From Candidatus Allofournierella excrementigallinarum (lineage in GTDB: Bacteria > Bacillota > Clostridia > Oscillospirales > Ruminococcaceae): a stretch of 64,000 nucleotides of DNA. The notes under the pieces are model-generated. The model had not been told where the DNA came from, made no database searches, and was given only the letters and a program-made list of their open reading frames with translations. Shown here piece by piece: positions 17,683 to 25,525 of the stretch (within the stretch, counting starts at the first letter, position 1; each line of letters opens with the position of its first letter). The DNA is taken from positions 1 to 64,000 of the forward strand of contig DWXV01000078.1 in NCBI GenBank assembly GCA_019119025.1, read 5' to 3'. The translations under genes and the position numbers were made by a program.

Positions 17683-18003
17683 ATGGCGTTCAACACAGGG
17701 GCAGCTCTGCTGGACGCGCTGGTGCTGAGCACTGCCGAGCGGGAACCCACCTACGGCTACCGCATCACCCAGCAGGTGCGCCAAATCATGGTGGTCAGCG
17801 AGAGCACCCTGTACCCGGTGCTGCGGCGGCTGCAAAAAGAGGGCTGCCTGGAGACCTACGACCAGGAGTTCGCCGGGCGCAACCGGCGATACTACCGGCT
17901 CACCGAGACAGGGGCGGAAACGCTGGCCCGGCTGCGGACGGACTGGGTGGAATACCGCGATAAGATCGACGCAATTCTATTGGACGAGGGGGATGCACAA
18001 TGA
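17683..18003 (+). CDS. PadR family transcriptional regulator
   Basis: 106 residues: winged helix with the PadR pattern YGYRITQQV, SESTLYPVLRRLQKEG and RRYYRLTETG, plus a short C-terminal dimerisation helix (PadR-s2 type). It probably represses its own operon through the palindrome over its promoter. The start follows AAAGGAGGCGATGGC. It overlaps the HAAS gene by ATGA. PadR-HAAS pairs are common in Bacillota and respond to envelope stress or drugs. Confidence 0.9.
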   Translation: MAFNTGAALLDALVLSTAEREPTYGYRITQQVRQIMVVSESTLYPVLRRLQKEGCLETYDQEFAGRNRRYYRLTETGAETLARLRTDWVEYRDKIDAILLDEGDAQ

Positions 18004-18701
18004 CCCGGGAAGAATTTCTCCGCCGGCTGGATGAACTGCTGGCGGATGTGACACAAGAGGAGCGGGCCGAGGCCATCCGGTTTTACGAGGAGTATCTGGA
18101 CGACGCCGGCCCCCAGCAGGAGGCCCAGGTGCTGGCGGAACTGGGCAGCCCGGAAAAGGTAGCGGCCATCATCAAGGCCAACGTGCCGGGCAGCCGGGTG
18201 ACGCCGCCCCCGGCAGGGCCGGAGGGGCCCGAACCGCCCCCGCCCGACCCGGCACAGCCGGCGGGGCCCATCCCGCTGCCCCCCTGTGCCCGGCCGGGCG
18301 CGACGCCGCCTCCTCCGCCGCCTGCGCCAGCCAAGGGCATGAGCGACCGCACCATCCTGTTCATCCTGCTGGCAGTGCTGCTCAGCCCGCTGTGGCTCAG
18401 CATGGCGGGCGTCATCCTGGGCGTGCTGCTGGGCATCCTGGGTGCGGCCGTGGGCTTTTTCTTCGGCGGCGTGGGCACCATCGTGGGCATCGTGGCGGTG
18501 CTGGTGGCCAACACCCCCGCCGCCTTTGGGGCGGGCATCCCGGTGGGCCTGTTCATGGTGGGGCTGTGCCTGCTGGCCCTGGCCCTGGGCGTCGCCCTCA
18601 TCACGGCGGCGGTGTGGCTGGTGGCCTGGCTGCTGCCGGCGTGCTGGCGGCTGGCAAAACGGGCCTGGCGGGCCCTGACGGGTAAAAAGGAGGCAAAGTG
18701 A
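18000..18701 (+). CDS. HAAS/DUF1700 domain membrane protein
   Basis: 233 residues. Residues 1-65 form the HAAS (DUF1700) helical domain (REEFLRRLDELLADVTQEER, YEEYLDDAG, LGSPEKVAAII). Residues 66-112 are a Pro-rich linker. From about 115 there are four hydrophobic helices rich in Gly/Val, then a basic tail. HAAS domains couple to PadR regulators and are proposed signalling adaptors. It overlaps PadR (ATGA) and its stop overlaps the GTG/ATG region of the next gene. Confidence 0.85.
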   Translation: MTREEFLRRLDELLADVTQEERAEAIRFYEEYLDDAGPQQEAQVLAELGSPEKVAAIIKANVPGSRVTPPPAGPEGPEPPPPDPAQPAGPIPLPPCARPGATPPPPPPAPAKGMSDRTILFILLAVLLSPLWLSMAGVILGVLLGILGAAVGFFFGGVGTIVGIVAVLVANTPAAFGAGIPVGLFMVGLCLLALALGVALITAAVWLVAWLLPACWRLAKRAWRALTGKKEAK

Positions 18702-19090
18702 TGAAGGGGATCTTAAAGGTTTTCGCTGTGGCCGCCGCGCTGGCGGTGCTGGGCCTTACCCTGATGCTGGCGGGCTTTGCCACCGGCGGCCCGGCGGTGG
18801 CGCGGCAGGCGCTGAACTACACCAGCCTCACCCAGCGCCATTACCACGGCTGGGTGCCCGGCTGGCTGGAGCGGGCTCTGGGCTGGGCCGACGATGCAGA
18901 CCGCTGGGCCGACGATTTCGAGGACGGCATGGACCGCTGGGCCGACGATTTTGAGGACGGCATGAACGATTGGGCCGACGGCTTTGAGGACGACGTAGAC
19001 CGCTGGGCCGACGGCGTGGAAGACTGGGCCGACAGCCTGCACGCCGGCCAAAGCGGCGTCTGCTGGGGCCCCGGCGCATTCTTTGATTGA
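18701..19090 (+). CDS. Membrane-anchored acidic/Trp 11-residue repeat protein
   Basis: 129 residues, no family recognised. Residues 1-27 are a signal anchor. Residues 67-110 are four 11-residue repeats (DRWADDFEDGM, DRWADDFEDGM, NDWADGFEDDV, DRWADGVEDWA), with tryptophans at 69, 80, 91 and 102 and flanking ones at 62 and 109 in 7-residue steps. This predicts an amphipathic, strongly acidic helix or coiled coil. In similar operons this place is often taken by a DUF4097 adhesin-like protein. ATG at 18701 is chosen over GTG at 18698 by distance from AAAAAGGAGG. Confidence 0.75.
   Translation: MKGILKVFAVAAALAVLGLTLMLAGFATGGPAVARQALNYTSLTQRHYHGWVPGWLERALGWADDADRWADDFEDGMDRWADDFEDGMNDWADGFEDDVDRWADGVEDWADSLHAGQSGVCWGPGAFFD
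18899..19030 (+). repeat. Four tandem 33-bp coding repeats
   Basis: The DNA encoding the 11-residue units repeats every 33 bp; units 1 and 2 encode identical peptides and differ at few bases. Copy number could vary by recombination without breaking the frame. Confidence 0.85.
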
Positions 19091-19118
19091 GCGAGCGGCG
19101 TTTTGCAAGGAGGAAACA

Positions 19119-19313
19119 ATGGAACCGAAACGGCTTTACAAGGGGCGTGAAAAGATGCTGTGCGGCGTGTGCAGCGGCATCGCCGAGTACTTCAACCTGG
19201 ACCCCACGCTGGTGCGTCTTGCCGCCGTGGCCCTGACCATCTGGTGGGGCAGCGGCCTTATCGCCTACATCGTGGCGGCCATCATCATGCCCGAGCCGCC
19301 CTATAATGGCTGA
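19119..19313 (+). CDS. PspC domain protein, 64 aa
   Basis: A single PspC domain: KRLYKGREKMLCGVCSGIAEYF, then a hydrophobic stretch (LVRLAAVALTIWWGSGLIAYIVAAIIMP). Small membrane PspC proteins occur in envelope-stress operons. The start at 19119 follows CAAGGAGG. It is the fourth gene of the PadR operon, 28 bp after the repeat protein, and ends at a strong terminator. Confidence 0.9.
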   Translation: MEPKRLYKGREKMLCGVCSGIAEYFNLDPTLVRLAAVALTIWWGSGLIAYIVAAIIMPEPPYNG

Positions 19314-19315
19314 AG

Positions 19316-19349
19316 CAAAAAATCCCCCGCCGCGGCGGGGGATTTTTTT
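19316..19349. terminator. Bidirectional terminator
   Basis: AAAAAATCCCCC-GCCGCGGC-GGGGGATTTTTT, symmetric, between convergent operons. Confidence 0.92.
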
Positions 19350-20739
19350 AGTTGAACGCTTCCTCAAAGGGGATGCAGTAGCCTTCCGGCAGGGCGCTGA
19401 CGGTGTAGCTCACATACACGTTGCCCCCGGCGTTCTCATAAAAGGCTTCTTCGGGGGTCAGATCCGTTTTCAGCCAGAAGCGGTAGACCGGCTGGATGTA
19501 GGGGTTGAGGCTGCTCTGGGCATATTCCAGCTGCCAGCCCTCCGCCTGCTCCGCCGAGAGGTCGTACTCCCGCATGCCGCTGGCCTGCTCCTCGTCCAGC
19601 ACCGTTTGCAGGGCGGCCTTTGCCTCCTCGGGGGTGCGCAGGGGGTAGTCGCCCACCGTTTCGCTCTCGGGCGGGAAAGTCAGGTTGAAATGCCGCAGCT
19701 CGCCGGTACCGTCCAGATCCCCCGTCACCCGGCGGAAGCTGTAATTGAGGAGGCGCTCGGTCACCGTGGCGCCTTTGGCCTCAAAGCAGAAGTGCTGAAA
19801 ACAGTTTTCACCACCGTAATAGTTGATGTCGGTGCACAGCTCGTATCCGGGCGTTTCAATGCCCGCCAGCTCCCCGAACAGGGCCAGGGCCGCCTCGTCC
19901 CCCGCCCGGGGGTCGCCCAACGTTCCATCCCCGTTCCGGAAGGCGTTGACCGTGGTGCCGGAGGCGGAAACGTTCCACGCCTTTGCCTTGGAGGGGTCCA
20001 GCTGTTCATGCAGGGGCAGTTCCGGCTCCCAGTGGTCCGGGTCCATCAGGCTACCGGACAGGTTATAGGGCCACAGGTCCGGGCTGGGGTAGCCGGTGGG
20101 GGCCTCCTCCGCCTCGTCCTGCACCAAAGGCAGGCCCAGGGCTTCGGCGGTGGCGTTCAACAGGCCGGCGAGAGGGGCGGCGTGTTCGCCGCTCTGGGCA
20201 TGCCACACCGGCAGGGTGGCGGGCAGCTGGTTGGCGGAGATGTTCCAGGTGGGGTTATTTCCCCGGATGTCGTCCAGGCTCTCGGCCACGAAGGTGACCC
20301 CGCCGCCCATGCCGGCGGAGTCGTCCCCCAGCACCAGCACCGGCAGACCCTGGTATTCCCCCAGGTCGAAGTTTCGCACCGGGGGCTCGGTCCGTTTGTC
20401 CTGGGTGCCTTCCTGGGTGGAGCCGGTCTCCCCTTCCGCCCGGGGAGCGGCGTTCAGGCTGTATTCCGCCACGGCCGGGCTGCTGGCCGCGTCCTGGGCG
20501 GTGCCGCCGCTGCCGGCGGCAAAAGGTGCCAGGTAGCGCACCGCCGCGGGCGCCACCAGCAGGGCCACCACCGCGGCGGCAGCCAGCTGGGGGGCGAACC
20601 GCTTTGCCACCCGCAAAGGGGGCGTGGTTTTTTCCTGCTGGGCGCGGGCGGCGGCCATTTTTTGCAGGGTGGCGGCCTTCCAGTCCTCGCTGGGGGCGAC
20701 CTTGTCCATGGCGCTCTGGTAGTCTTTGTGGTCGGGCAT
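19348..20739 (-). CDS. Single-pass membrane protein, probable anti-sigma or sigma-associated sensor
   Basis: 463 residues. Residues 1-50 are cytoplasmic (YQSAMDKVAPSEDWKAATLQKM), there is one hydrophobic helix at about 52-70, and the remaining 390 residues are predicted outside the cell, beginning with a low-complexity Ser/Ala/Thr linker. The short helical N-terminus plus one membrane helix, placed 2 bp after an ECF sigma gene, is the usual anti-sigma layout. No sensor family was recognised, although the EEAKAALQTVLDEEQ region resembles PepSY-like helices. The start follows AAAGGGGAG. Confidence 0.65.
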   Translation of the reverse strand: MPDHKDYQSAMDKVAPSEDWKAATLQKMAAARAQQEKTTPPLRVAKRFAPQLAAAAVVALLVAPAAVRYLAPFAAGSGGTAQDAASSPAVAEYSLNAAPRAEGETGSTQEGTQDKRTEPPVRNFDLGEYQGLPVLVLGDDSAGMGGGVTFVAESLDDIRGNNPTWNISANQLPATLPVWHAQSGEHAAPLAGLLNATAEALGLPLVQDEAEEAPTGYPSPDLWPYNLSGSLMDPDHWEPELPLHEQLDPSKAKAWNVSASGTTVNAFRNGDGTLGDPRAGDEAALALFGELAGIETPGYELCTDINYYGGENCFQHFCFEAKGATVTERLLNYSFRRVTGDLDGTGELRHFNLTFPPESETVGDYPLRTPEEAKAALQTVLDEEQASGMREYDLSAEQAEGWQLEYAQSSLNPYIQPVYRFWLKTDLTPEEAFYENAGGNVYVSYTVSALPEGYCIPFEEAFN

Positions 20740-20741
20740 GG

Positions 20742-21224
20742 TCAAAACTCCCCTTTCAACGCTTTTTTCAAAAGTGCACGGCCCCGGGCCAGCTGGCTGA
20801 GCACGGTGTTCTGGTTCATCTCCAGCAGACCCGCAATCTCGGCGGTGGAATAGCCCTGTATGTAGTGCAGATAGATGACCTGCCGGTATTTCATGGGCAG
20901 GCCGCCCACCGCCTTCATCACCTCGCTCTCGGCGGGGGTGAAGGGCACGCTCAAGGTTTCGTCCAGGCCGTCGGTGCGGCTCTGCCACACGCTGCGGAAG
21001 TGGCTTTTGCAGCGGTTGATGGTGCAGCGCAGCAGCCAGGCCTGCTGGTGGTCGGGGCCGTCGAAGGACGGCGCTTTTTTGAGCAGGGTCAAAAACACCT
21101 CCTGGGCGATGTCCTCGGCGTCCTGCATGTTCTTCACAAGTCCAAAGGCCGTGCGCAGCACCAGCGGGCCGTAATGCTCCACCGCCTCTTCCGGCGTGAG
21201 CACTCTGTCTGCCGCAAGCTTCAT
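20742..21224 (-). CDS. ECF-type RNA polymerase sigma factor
   Basis: 160 residues: region 2 (VLRTAFGLVKNMQDAEDIAQEVFLTL) and region 4 (MKYRQVIYLHYIQGYSTAEIAGLL, then NQNTVLSQLARGRALLKKAL). It lacks the N-terminal and region-3 parts of housekeeping factors. The start at 21224 follows GGAAGGGGG; the longer open frame to 21296 is rejected. The likely regulator is the membrane protein encoded 2 bp downstream. Confidence 0.9.
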   Translation of the reverse strand: MKLAADRVLTPEEAVEHYGPLVLRTAFGLVKNMQDAEDIAQEVFLTLLKKAPSFDGPDHQQAWLLRCTINRCKSHFRSVWQSRTDGLDETLSVPFTPAESEVMKAVGGLPMKYRQVIYLHYIQGYSTAEIAGLLEMNQNTVLSQLARGRALLKKALKGEF

Positions 21225-21294
21225 GCCCCGCGCCCCCTTCCGTTTTTTATACTTTTTTCCACCGCCTATTATTGCACAGGCGGGCGAAAAAAGC

Positions 21295-21327
21295 AAAAAA
21301 GGCCGCCCTGTTTTTCCCAGGGCGGCC
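21295..21327 (-). terminator. Terminator of the two-component operon
   Basis: 10-bp stem ggccgccctg/cagggcggcc with T6 on the minus strand, after the histidine kinase stop. Confidence 0.88.
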
Positions 21328-21341
21328 CTCTTGCCGTTTTT

Positions 21342-22898
21342 TTATTTGCGCTTTGCGTCGCCGGGGGCCTCGTCGGCGGCCTCGAACCAGAAGGTCGTGC
21401 CTTTGCCCACGGTGCTGTCCACCCCGAAGCGGAAACCGTGGCCCCGCAGGATGGCCTTGGTGATGGACAGGCCCAGCCCGGTGCCCACCTTGCCCGCGTC
21501 GGAGCGGCTGCGGTAGTAGCGGTCGAAGATGTAGGGCAGGTCCTCGGGGGCGATGCCCGCGCCGTGGTCCTCCACCTCCACCCGGGCGCAGCCGTCTTTC
21601 GGCGTCACCCGCAGGATGAACACGCCGTCCTCGCCCACGTGGTGCATGGCGTTGCCCAAAAGGTTATGGAGCACCCGCTCCATCATGGCCGGGTCGGCGC
21701 TGACCATGCAGGGCTCGTCCGCCTGCAGCTGGAGCCGGCAGCCGTTCTGGGCGCACACCGCCTCATAGCGCTGGGCCACCTCCTCGCAGAGCTGGCTCAT
21801 GTCGAAGCGCACCCGCTGAGGCTGCTCGGTGCCGCTGGACACCTTGGACAATTCCATCACGCTGTTCACAAGGCCCGAGAGCCGGTCGGTCTCGTCCACG
21901 ATGACGTTCAGTTGGTCGGTGCGCTTGGCCGCGTCGTCGCCGGTGAGGTCGCGCACCGTCTCGGCATAGCCCTTGATGAGGGTGAGGGGGGTGCGCAGGT
22001 CGTGGCTGACGTTGGCCAGCAGTTCCCGCTGGAGCTGGGCCGAGCGGGACACCTGGTCCGCCATGTGATTGAACTCCTCCGCCAGGCGGCCTATCTCGTC
22101 GGAATGGGGCACGCTGACCCGCACGGAATAGTCGCCGTCGGCCATCTTTTTCGCCGCGCCGGACAGTTCGCTCAAGGGCCGGGTGAGCCAGCGGCTGAGC
22201 AGCCAGGACACCCCCACCGCCAGCGCCAGCATGCACACGAAGATGGCGGGCATCAGCTGGCCCTGCACCACCGCCGCCTCGCTGACGCGGGTGAGGGTGG
22301 TGGAGATGATGACCGAGTAGCTGCCCCACTCGCCGTTTTGGGCCAGCTTGCCCACCACCATCTGCTGGGCGCCGCTGGAGGTGCCCACGATCTGGCTCAC
22401 CGAGCCGTTCGCCATCACTGCCTGGCGGAAGGCGGTGATGGTGTCGCTGTCCCGCTTGGTGGTGATCTTGCCGCCGAACAGATCGCCCGCCGATTCGTGC
22501 AGCAGGCAGGGGTAGACGTTCTCGCTGCTGGCCACATGGCGCAGGGTGGAATCGGCGATGTCCACGCAGCAGTTGCGGAAGTCGAGCCGCCCGTCCCGCG
22601 CGGCCTCGTCCACGCTGGCCCAGAACTCGTCGTTCTTCACCGCATCGGAAAAGGCGAAAGCCCGGTAGCTCACCGGCGCGTCGCAGGCCTCGATCATGGC
22701 CGCCAGCCGGTCCACCTGGGCGTTGAGGTATTGGTAGATGTGCCGGTTGTAGAGCGGCTGCAGCAGCTGGGCCGAAATGAGCCACACCAGCCCCAGCACC
22801 AGCGCCACCACAACGCAGAACACGATCATCATCTGATAGCGCAGGCTGAAAAAGGCCCTGCGCCCGGCGCGGGCCGCCGCTTTCTTTGCCGTGTTCAT
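21342..22898 (-). CDS. Sensor histidine kinase
   Basis: 518 residues. The first membrane helix is at about 20-45, followed by an extracytoplasmic sensor region of about 130-150 residues containing several cysteines, and the second helix is at about 195-220. After that come HAMP, HisKA with H-box VSHDLRTPLTLIKGY, and HATPase with N-box HNLLGNAMHHV, D-box DHGAGIAPEDLPYIFDRYYR and G-box GTGLGLSITKAIL. It is complete. Its ATG follows directly after the stop of the response regulator gene, so both are made together. Confidence 0.93.
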   Translation of the reverse strand: MNTAKKAAARAGRRAFFSLRYQMMIVFCVVVALVLGLVWLISAQLLQPLYNRHIYQYLNAQVDRLAAMIEACDAPVSYRAFAFSDAVKNDEFWASVDEAARDGRLDFRNCCVDIADSTLRHVASSENVYPCLLHESAGDLFGGKITTKRDSDTITAFRQAVMANGSVSQIVGTSSGAQQMVVGKLAQNGEWGSYSVIISTTLTRVSEAAVVQGQLMPAIFVCMLALAVGVSWLLSRWLTRPLSELSGAAKKMADGDYSVRVSVPHSDEIGRLAEEFNHMADQVSRSAQLQRELLANVSHDLRTPLTLIKGYAETVRDLTGDDAAKRTDQLNVIVDETDRLSGLVNSVMELSKVSSGTEQPQRVRFDMSQLCEEVAQRYEAVCAQNGCRLQLQADEPCMVSADPAMMERVLHNLLGNAMHHVGEDGVFILRVTPKDGCARVEVEDHGAGIAPEDLPYIFDRYYRSRSDAGKVGTGLGLSITKAILRGHGFRFGVDSTVGKGTTFWFEAADEAPGDAKRK

Positions 22899-23585
22899 TT
22901 ACTTCACCGCGTCCGGGTCGAACTTGTAGCCGATGCCCCACACGGTGACGATGGCGTCCCGGTAGCGGCCCAGATGGCTGCGGAGCATCTTGATGTGGGT
23001 GTCCACCGTGCGGTCCTCGCCGAAGTAGTCGTAGTTCCACACCTTTTGCAGGATGCGCTCACGGCTGAGGGCGATGCCCCGGTTGGTGGCCAAAAACACC
23101 AGCAGGTCGAACTCCTTGGGGGTGAGGCTGGCCTCCTGGCCGTCCACCTTCACGCTGTGGCTGGCCTGGTCGATCACCAGCCCGCCGAAGGCATGGGTGC
23201 CGCCCTCGGCCTCGGTGCGGGGCATGGTGCGCGCCAGCACCGCCTTCACCCGGGCCACCAGCTCCCGGGGGCTGAAGGGCTTGACCACGTAGTCGTCCGC
23301 CCCGCCCTCCAGGCCCGCCAGCTTGTCGTATTCCTCGCCCCGGGCGGTGAGCATGATGACCGGGGTGTTTATCTTGCGGCTGCGCATCTCCTTGAGGCAG
23401 GTCATGCCGTCCACAAAGGGCATCATGATGTCCAAAACCACCAGGTCCACGTCCCCGCCGGAAAGGGCGGCCAGGGCGGCGCCGCCGTCCCCCGCCTCCT
23501 CGCAGGAAAAGCCCTCGTGCTCCAGATGGGCCCGGATCAGGTCCCGGATGCGGGGCTCGTCGTCCACGATCAGAATTTTTGCCAT
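22899..23585 (-). CDS. OmpR/PhoB family response regulator
   Basis: 228 residues. Receiver domain with Asp8/Asp9, phospho-acceptor Asp52 (VVLDIMMP), Thr in MLTARG and Lys in YVVKPFSP. The winged-helix domain contains LTPKEFDLLVFLATN and RTVDTHIKMLRSHLG. DNA-binding partner of the downstream kinase. The start follows AAGGGAGG. Confidence 0.94.
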   Translation of the reverse strand: MAKILIVDDEPRIRDLIRAHLEHEGFSCEEAGDGGAALAALSGGDVDLVVLDIMMPFVDGMTCLKEMRSRKINTPVIMLTARGEEYDKLAGLEGGADDYVVKPFSPRELVARVKAVLARTMPRTEAEGGTHAFGGLVIDQASHSVKVDGQEASLTPKEFDLLVFLATNRGIALSRERILQKVWNYDYFGEDRTVDTHIKMLRSHLGRYRDAIVTVWGIGYKFDPDAVK

Positions 23586-23689
23586 GCTTTATGCCTCCCT
23601 TGCTGCGCAGTTGGTCTTTTTCTACCCTTTCATCATAGCGGGTGAATGTGGCGAAAGTGTGAAACGCCGCCAAAAAAGCCAGCTTTTCG

Positions 23690-23718
23690 TTGACGGTGGC
23701 CCGCCGGGGCGGTACAAT
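23690..23718 (+). promoter_or_regulatory. Sigma-A promoter of the GDPD gene
   Basis: TTGACG (23690-23695), 17 bp, TACAAT (23713-23718). The degV promoter at 47109 has the same two hexamers. Confidence 0.65.
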
Positions 23719-23742
23719 AAAGCCATCCCCGAAAAGGAGGGT

Positions 23743-24576
23743 ATGTGGGAAATGATCATCGAATGCCTGCTGGCCGCCGCCGCGCTGGCGCTGCTGGCCC
23801 TGTTTCTGCTTTTGCCGGGGCATGCGCCCTTTGCCAAAAAGGCGCCGTTCTCCGGCTGGTGCTACGCCCACCGGGGGCTGCACAGCCCGGATAGATCCAT
23901 CCCCGAAAACAGCCTTGCCGCCTTTGCCGCCGCGGCCGGCGCGGGCTACGGCATGGAGTTGGACGTGCAGCTTTCCAAAGACGGCGAGGTGGTGGTGTTC
24001 CACGACGACACGCTGGACCGGGTGGCCGGGGTGGCCGGCCGGGTGGACGCCTTCGACTGGGCGGAATTGAAAGAGATGCCCCTGTGCGGCACCGGGCACC
24101 ATATGCCGCTTTTTTCCGAGGTGCTGGCCACCGTGGCGGGGCGCACGCCCCTCATCGTGGAACTGAAAAGCGGCCCCCGGAACGAGGAGCTGTGCCGCAA
24201 GACGCTGGCGCTGCTGCGCAGCTACGAGGGCGCTTTCTGTGTGGAAAGCTTTGACCCCACCGTCGTGGCCTGGTTCCGGCGCAGCGCGCCGGACATTCTG
24301 CGGGGCCAGCTGTCGGACAGCTGCGCTTCTTTCCGCAAGGACGGCAGCAGCCTCCTTGGCGCCTTCGCCCTGAGCCGGTGCCTGGGCAACTTCCTGGCCC
24401 GGCCCCAGTTCATCGCCTGGGGCCCGAACCCCAAAAACGCGGCGGTGCGCCTCGTCGAGGCCTTCGGCCCCATGAAGGTGTTCTGGACCGCCCGCCCCGG
24501 CATGGACCACGCCGCCCTCACCGGCGAGTACGACGGGGTCATCTTTGAGCATTATGCCCCGCCCGCCCGCTATTAA
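23743..24576 (+). CDS. Glycerophosphodiester phosphodiesterase, membrane-anchored
   Basis: 277 residues: an N-terminal membrane helix (about 4-24), then the GDPD TIM barrel with CYAHRGLHSPDRSIPENSL (catalytic His and Arg), GYGMELDVQLSKDGEVVVFHDDTLDR (metal ligands and second His) and PLIVELKSG. It hydrolyses glycerophosphodiesters or lipid relatives at the membrane. The start is ambiguous: ATG at 23743 is 2 bp from GGAGG and ATG at 23752 is 11 bp away; the difference is three residues. Single gene with its own promoter and terminator. Confidence 0.9.
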   Translation: MWEMIIECLLAAAALALLALFLLLPGHAPFAKKAPFSGWCYAHRGLHSPDRSIPENSLAAFAAAAGAGYGMELDVQLSKDGEVVVFHDDTLDRVAGVAGRVDAFDWAELKEMPLCGTGHHMPLFSEVLATVAGRTPLIVELKSGPRNEELCRKTLALLRSYEGAFCVESFDPTVVAWFRRSAPDILRGQLSDSCASFRKDGSSLLGAFALSRCLGNFLARPQFIAWGPNPKNAAVRLVEAFGPMKVFWTARPGMDHAALTGEYDGVIFEHYAPPARY

Positions 24577-24593
24577 AACCCTGAACACAGCTT

Positions 24594-24629
24594 CGCCCGC
24601 CCCGGCAGCCGCCGGGGCGGGCGTTTTTT
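24594..24629. terminator. Terminator between GDPD and coaX
   Basis: 13-bp perfect stem, AGCC loop and T6, between convergent genes. Confidence 0.9.
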
Positions 24630-25396
24630 CATTTTTCCCCCTTGGCCCGCAGGTAGCAGCGGTAGAGCCCTTCCAGCAGCAGGCCGGGGGCGAGGGCGGG
24701 CTTTGTCTCGCAATAGGGGGCCACAAGGCCCGCCAGCCCGCCGGTGAGCAGGAGGCTGGGCGCGCCCTCGGACTCGTCCATCTCGGCGGCCATGCGGCGG
24801 AACATGCCGTCCACAAGGCAGGCCGCGCCGTAGATGACGCCGCTGCGCATGCTCTCGGCGGTGGTGGTGCCGATGGCGGGGCCCGGCGGCTCGAAGGCGA
24901 TGGAGCGCAGATGGCTGGCCCGGTCCACCAGGGCGTTTAGGCCGAGGGCCACCCCCGGGGCGATGGCCACCCCCAGCACGTCCCCCGCCCTGTTCTGGGC
25001 GCAGAAGGTGGTGGCGGTGCCCAGGTCCGCCACGATGGCGGGCATGGGAACGCGGGCCAGCGCCCCCTCGGCCCCGGCCAGCATGTCCGCGCCCACCGGG
25101 TCCTTCGTGAGCACCCTGAAGCTGATGTTGGAAGTGCCCAGCACCACCGGCTCCTGGCCGGTGACGGCAAAAAGGGCCTGCCGCACCGCGTCGGTGAGGG
25201 CGGGCACCACGCTGGACAGCGCGCACCCCTCCCACCGCCCCACGCCGAAGGGGGCCAGCACCTTTGCCAGCGCGGCGGCGCAGCTGCCGGCGTTCCAGCC
25301 GCGGTCGGTGGGCGTTTCAGCCGAAAAGGCCGCCCTGCCCTCTTCCCAGCCTGCCATGTTCAGCCTGGTATTGCCCATATCCACCAAAAGAACCAT
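24629..25396 (-). CDS. coaX: Type III pantothenate kinase
   Basis: 255 residues with CoaX motifs: phosphate loop DMGNTRLNMA at the N-terminus, GADMLAGAEGAL for pantothenate binding (GADR-like), DLGTATTFCAQ with the catalytic Asp, and GGLAG near the C-terminus. It makes 4'-phosphopantothenate, the first step of coenzyme A synthesis. The start at 25396 follows GGGAGGG. A longer frame to 26278 runs antisense to the next gene and is rejected. Promoter TTGCGC-17-TATACT is upstream. Confidence 0.92.
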   Translation of the reverse strand: MVLLVDMGNTRLNMAGWEEGRAAFSAETPTDRGWNAGSCAAALAKVLAPFGVGRWEGCALSSVVPALTDAVRQALFAVTGQEPVVLGTSNISFRVLTKDPVGADMLAGAEGALARVPMPAIVADLGTATTFCAQNRAGDVLGVAIAPGVALGLNALVDRASHLRSIAFEPPGPAIGTTTAESMRSGVIYGAACLVDGMFRRMAAEMDESEGAPSLLLTGGLAGLVAPYCETKPALAPGLLLEGLYRCYLRAKGEK

Positions 25397-25427
25397 TCTG
25401 CTCCCTCCCGGGTCCTTGTTTCTTTTC

Positions 25428-25456
25428 AGTATACCCCGCCATCCGCCTTTGCGCAA
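25428..25456 (-). promoter_or_regulatory. Sigma-A promoter of coaX
   Basis: Minus strand TTGCGC (25451-25456), 17 bp, TATACT (25428-25433). Confidence 0.65.
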
Positions 25457-25525
25457 GAATAAAGCGGCATACGGCGGAATAGGTATAAACAGGAGTTCCC
25501 ACGACAGACGAGGAGGGTACGAGAC

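Noticed and set aside
20526..23645. 1039-codon open frame on the plus strand
   Set aside because: It lies antisense to the sigma factor, histidine kinase and response regulator genes. Its protein is Ala/Gly/His/Arg-rich with no domain; it is a GC-driven shadow.
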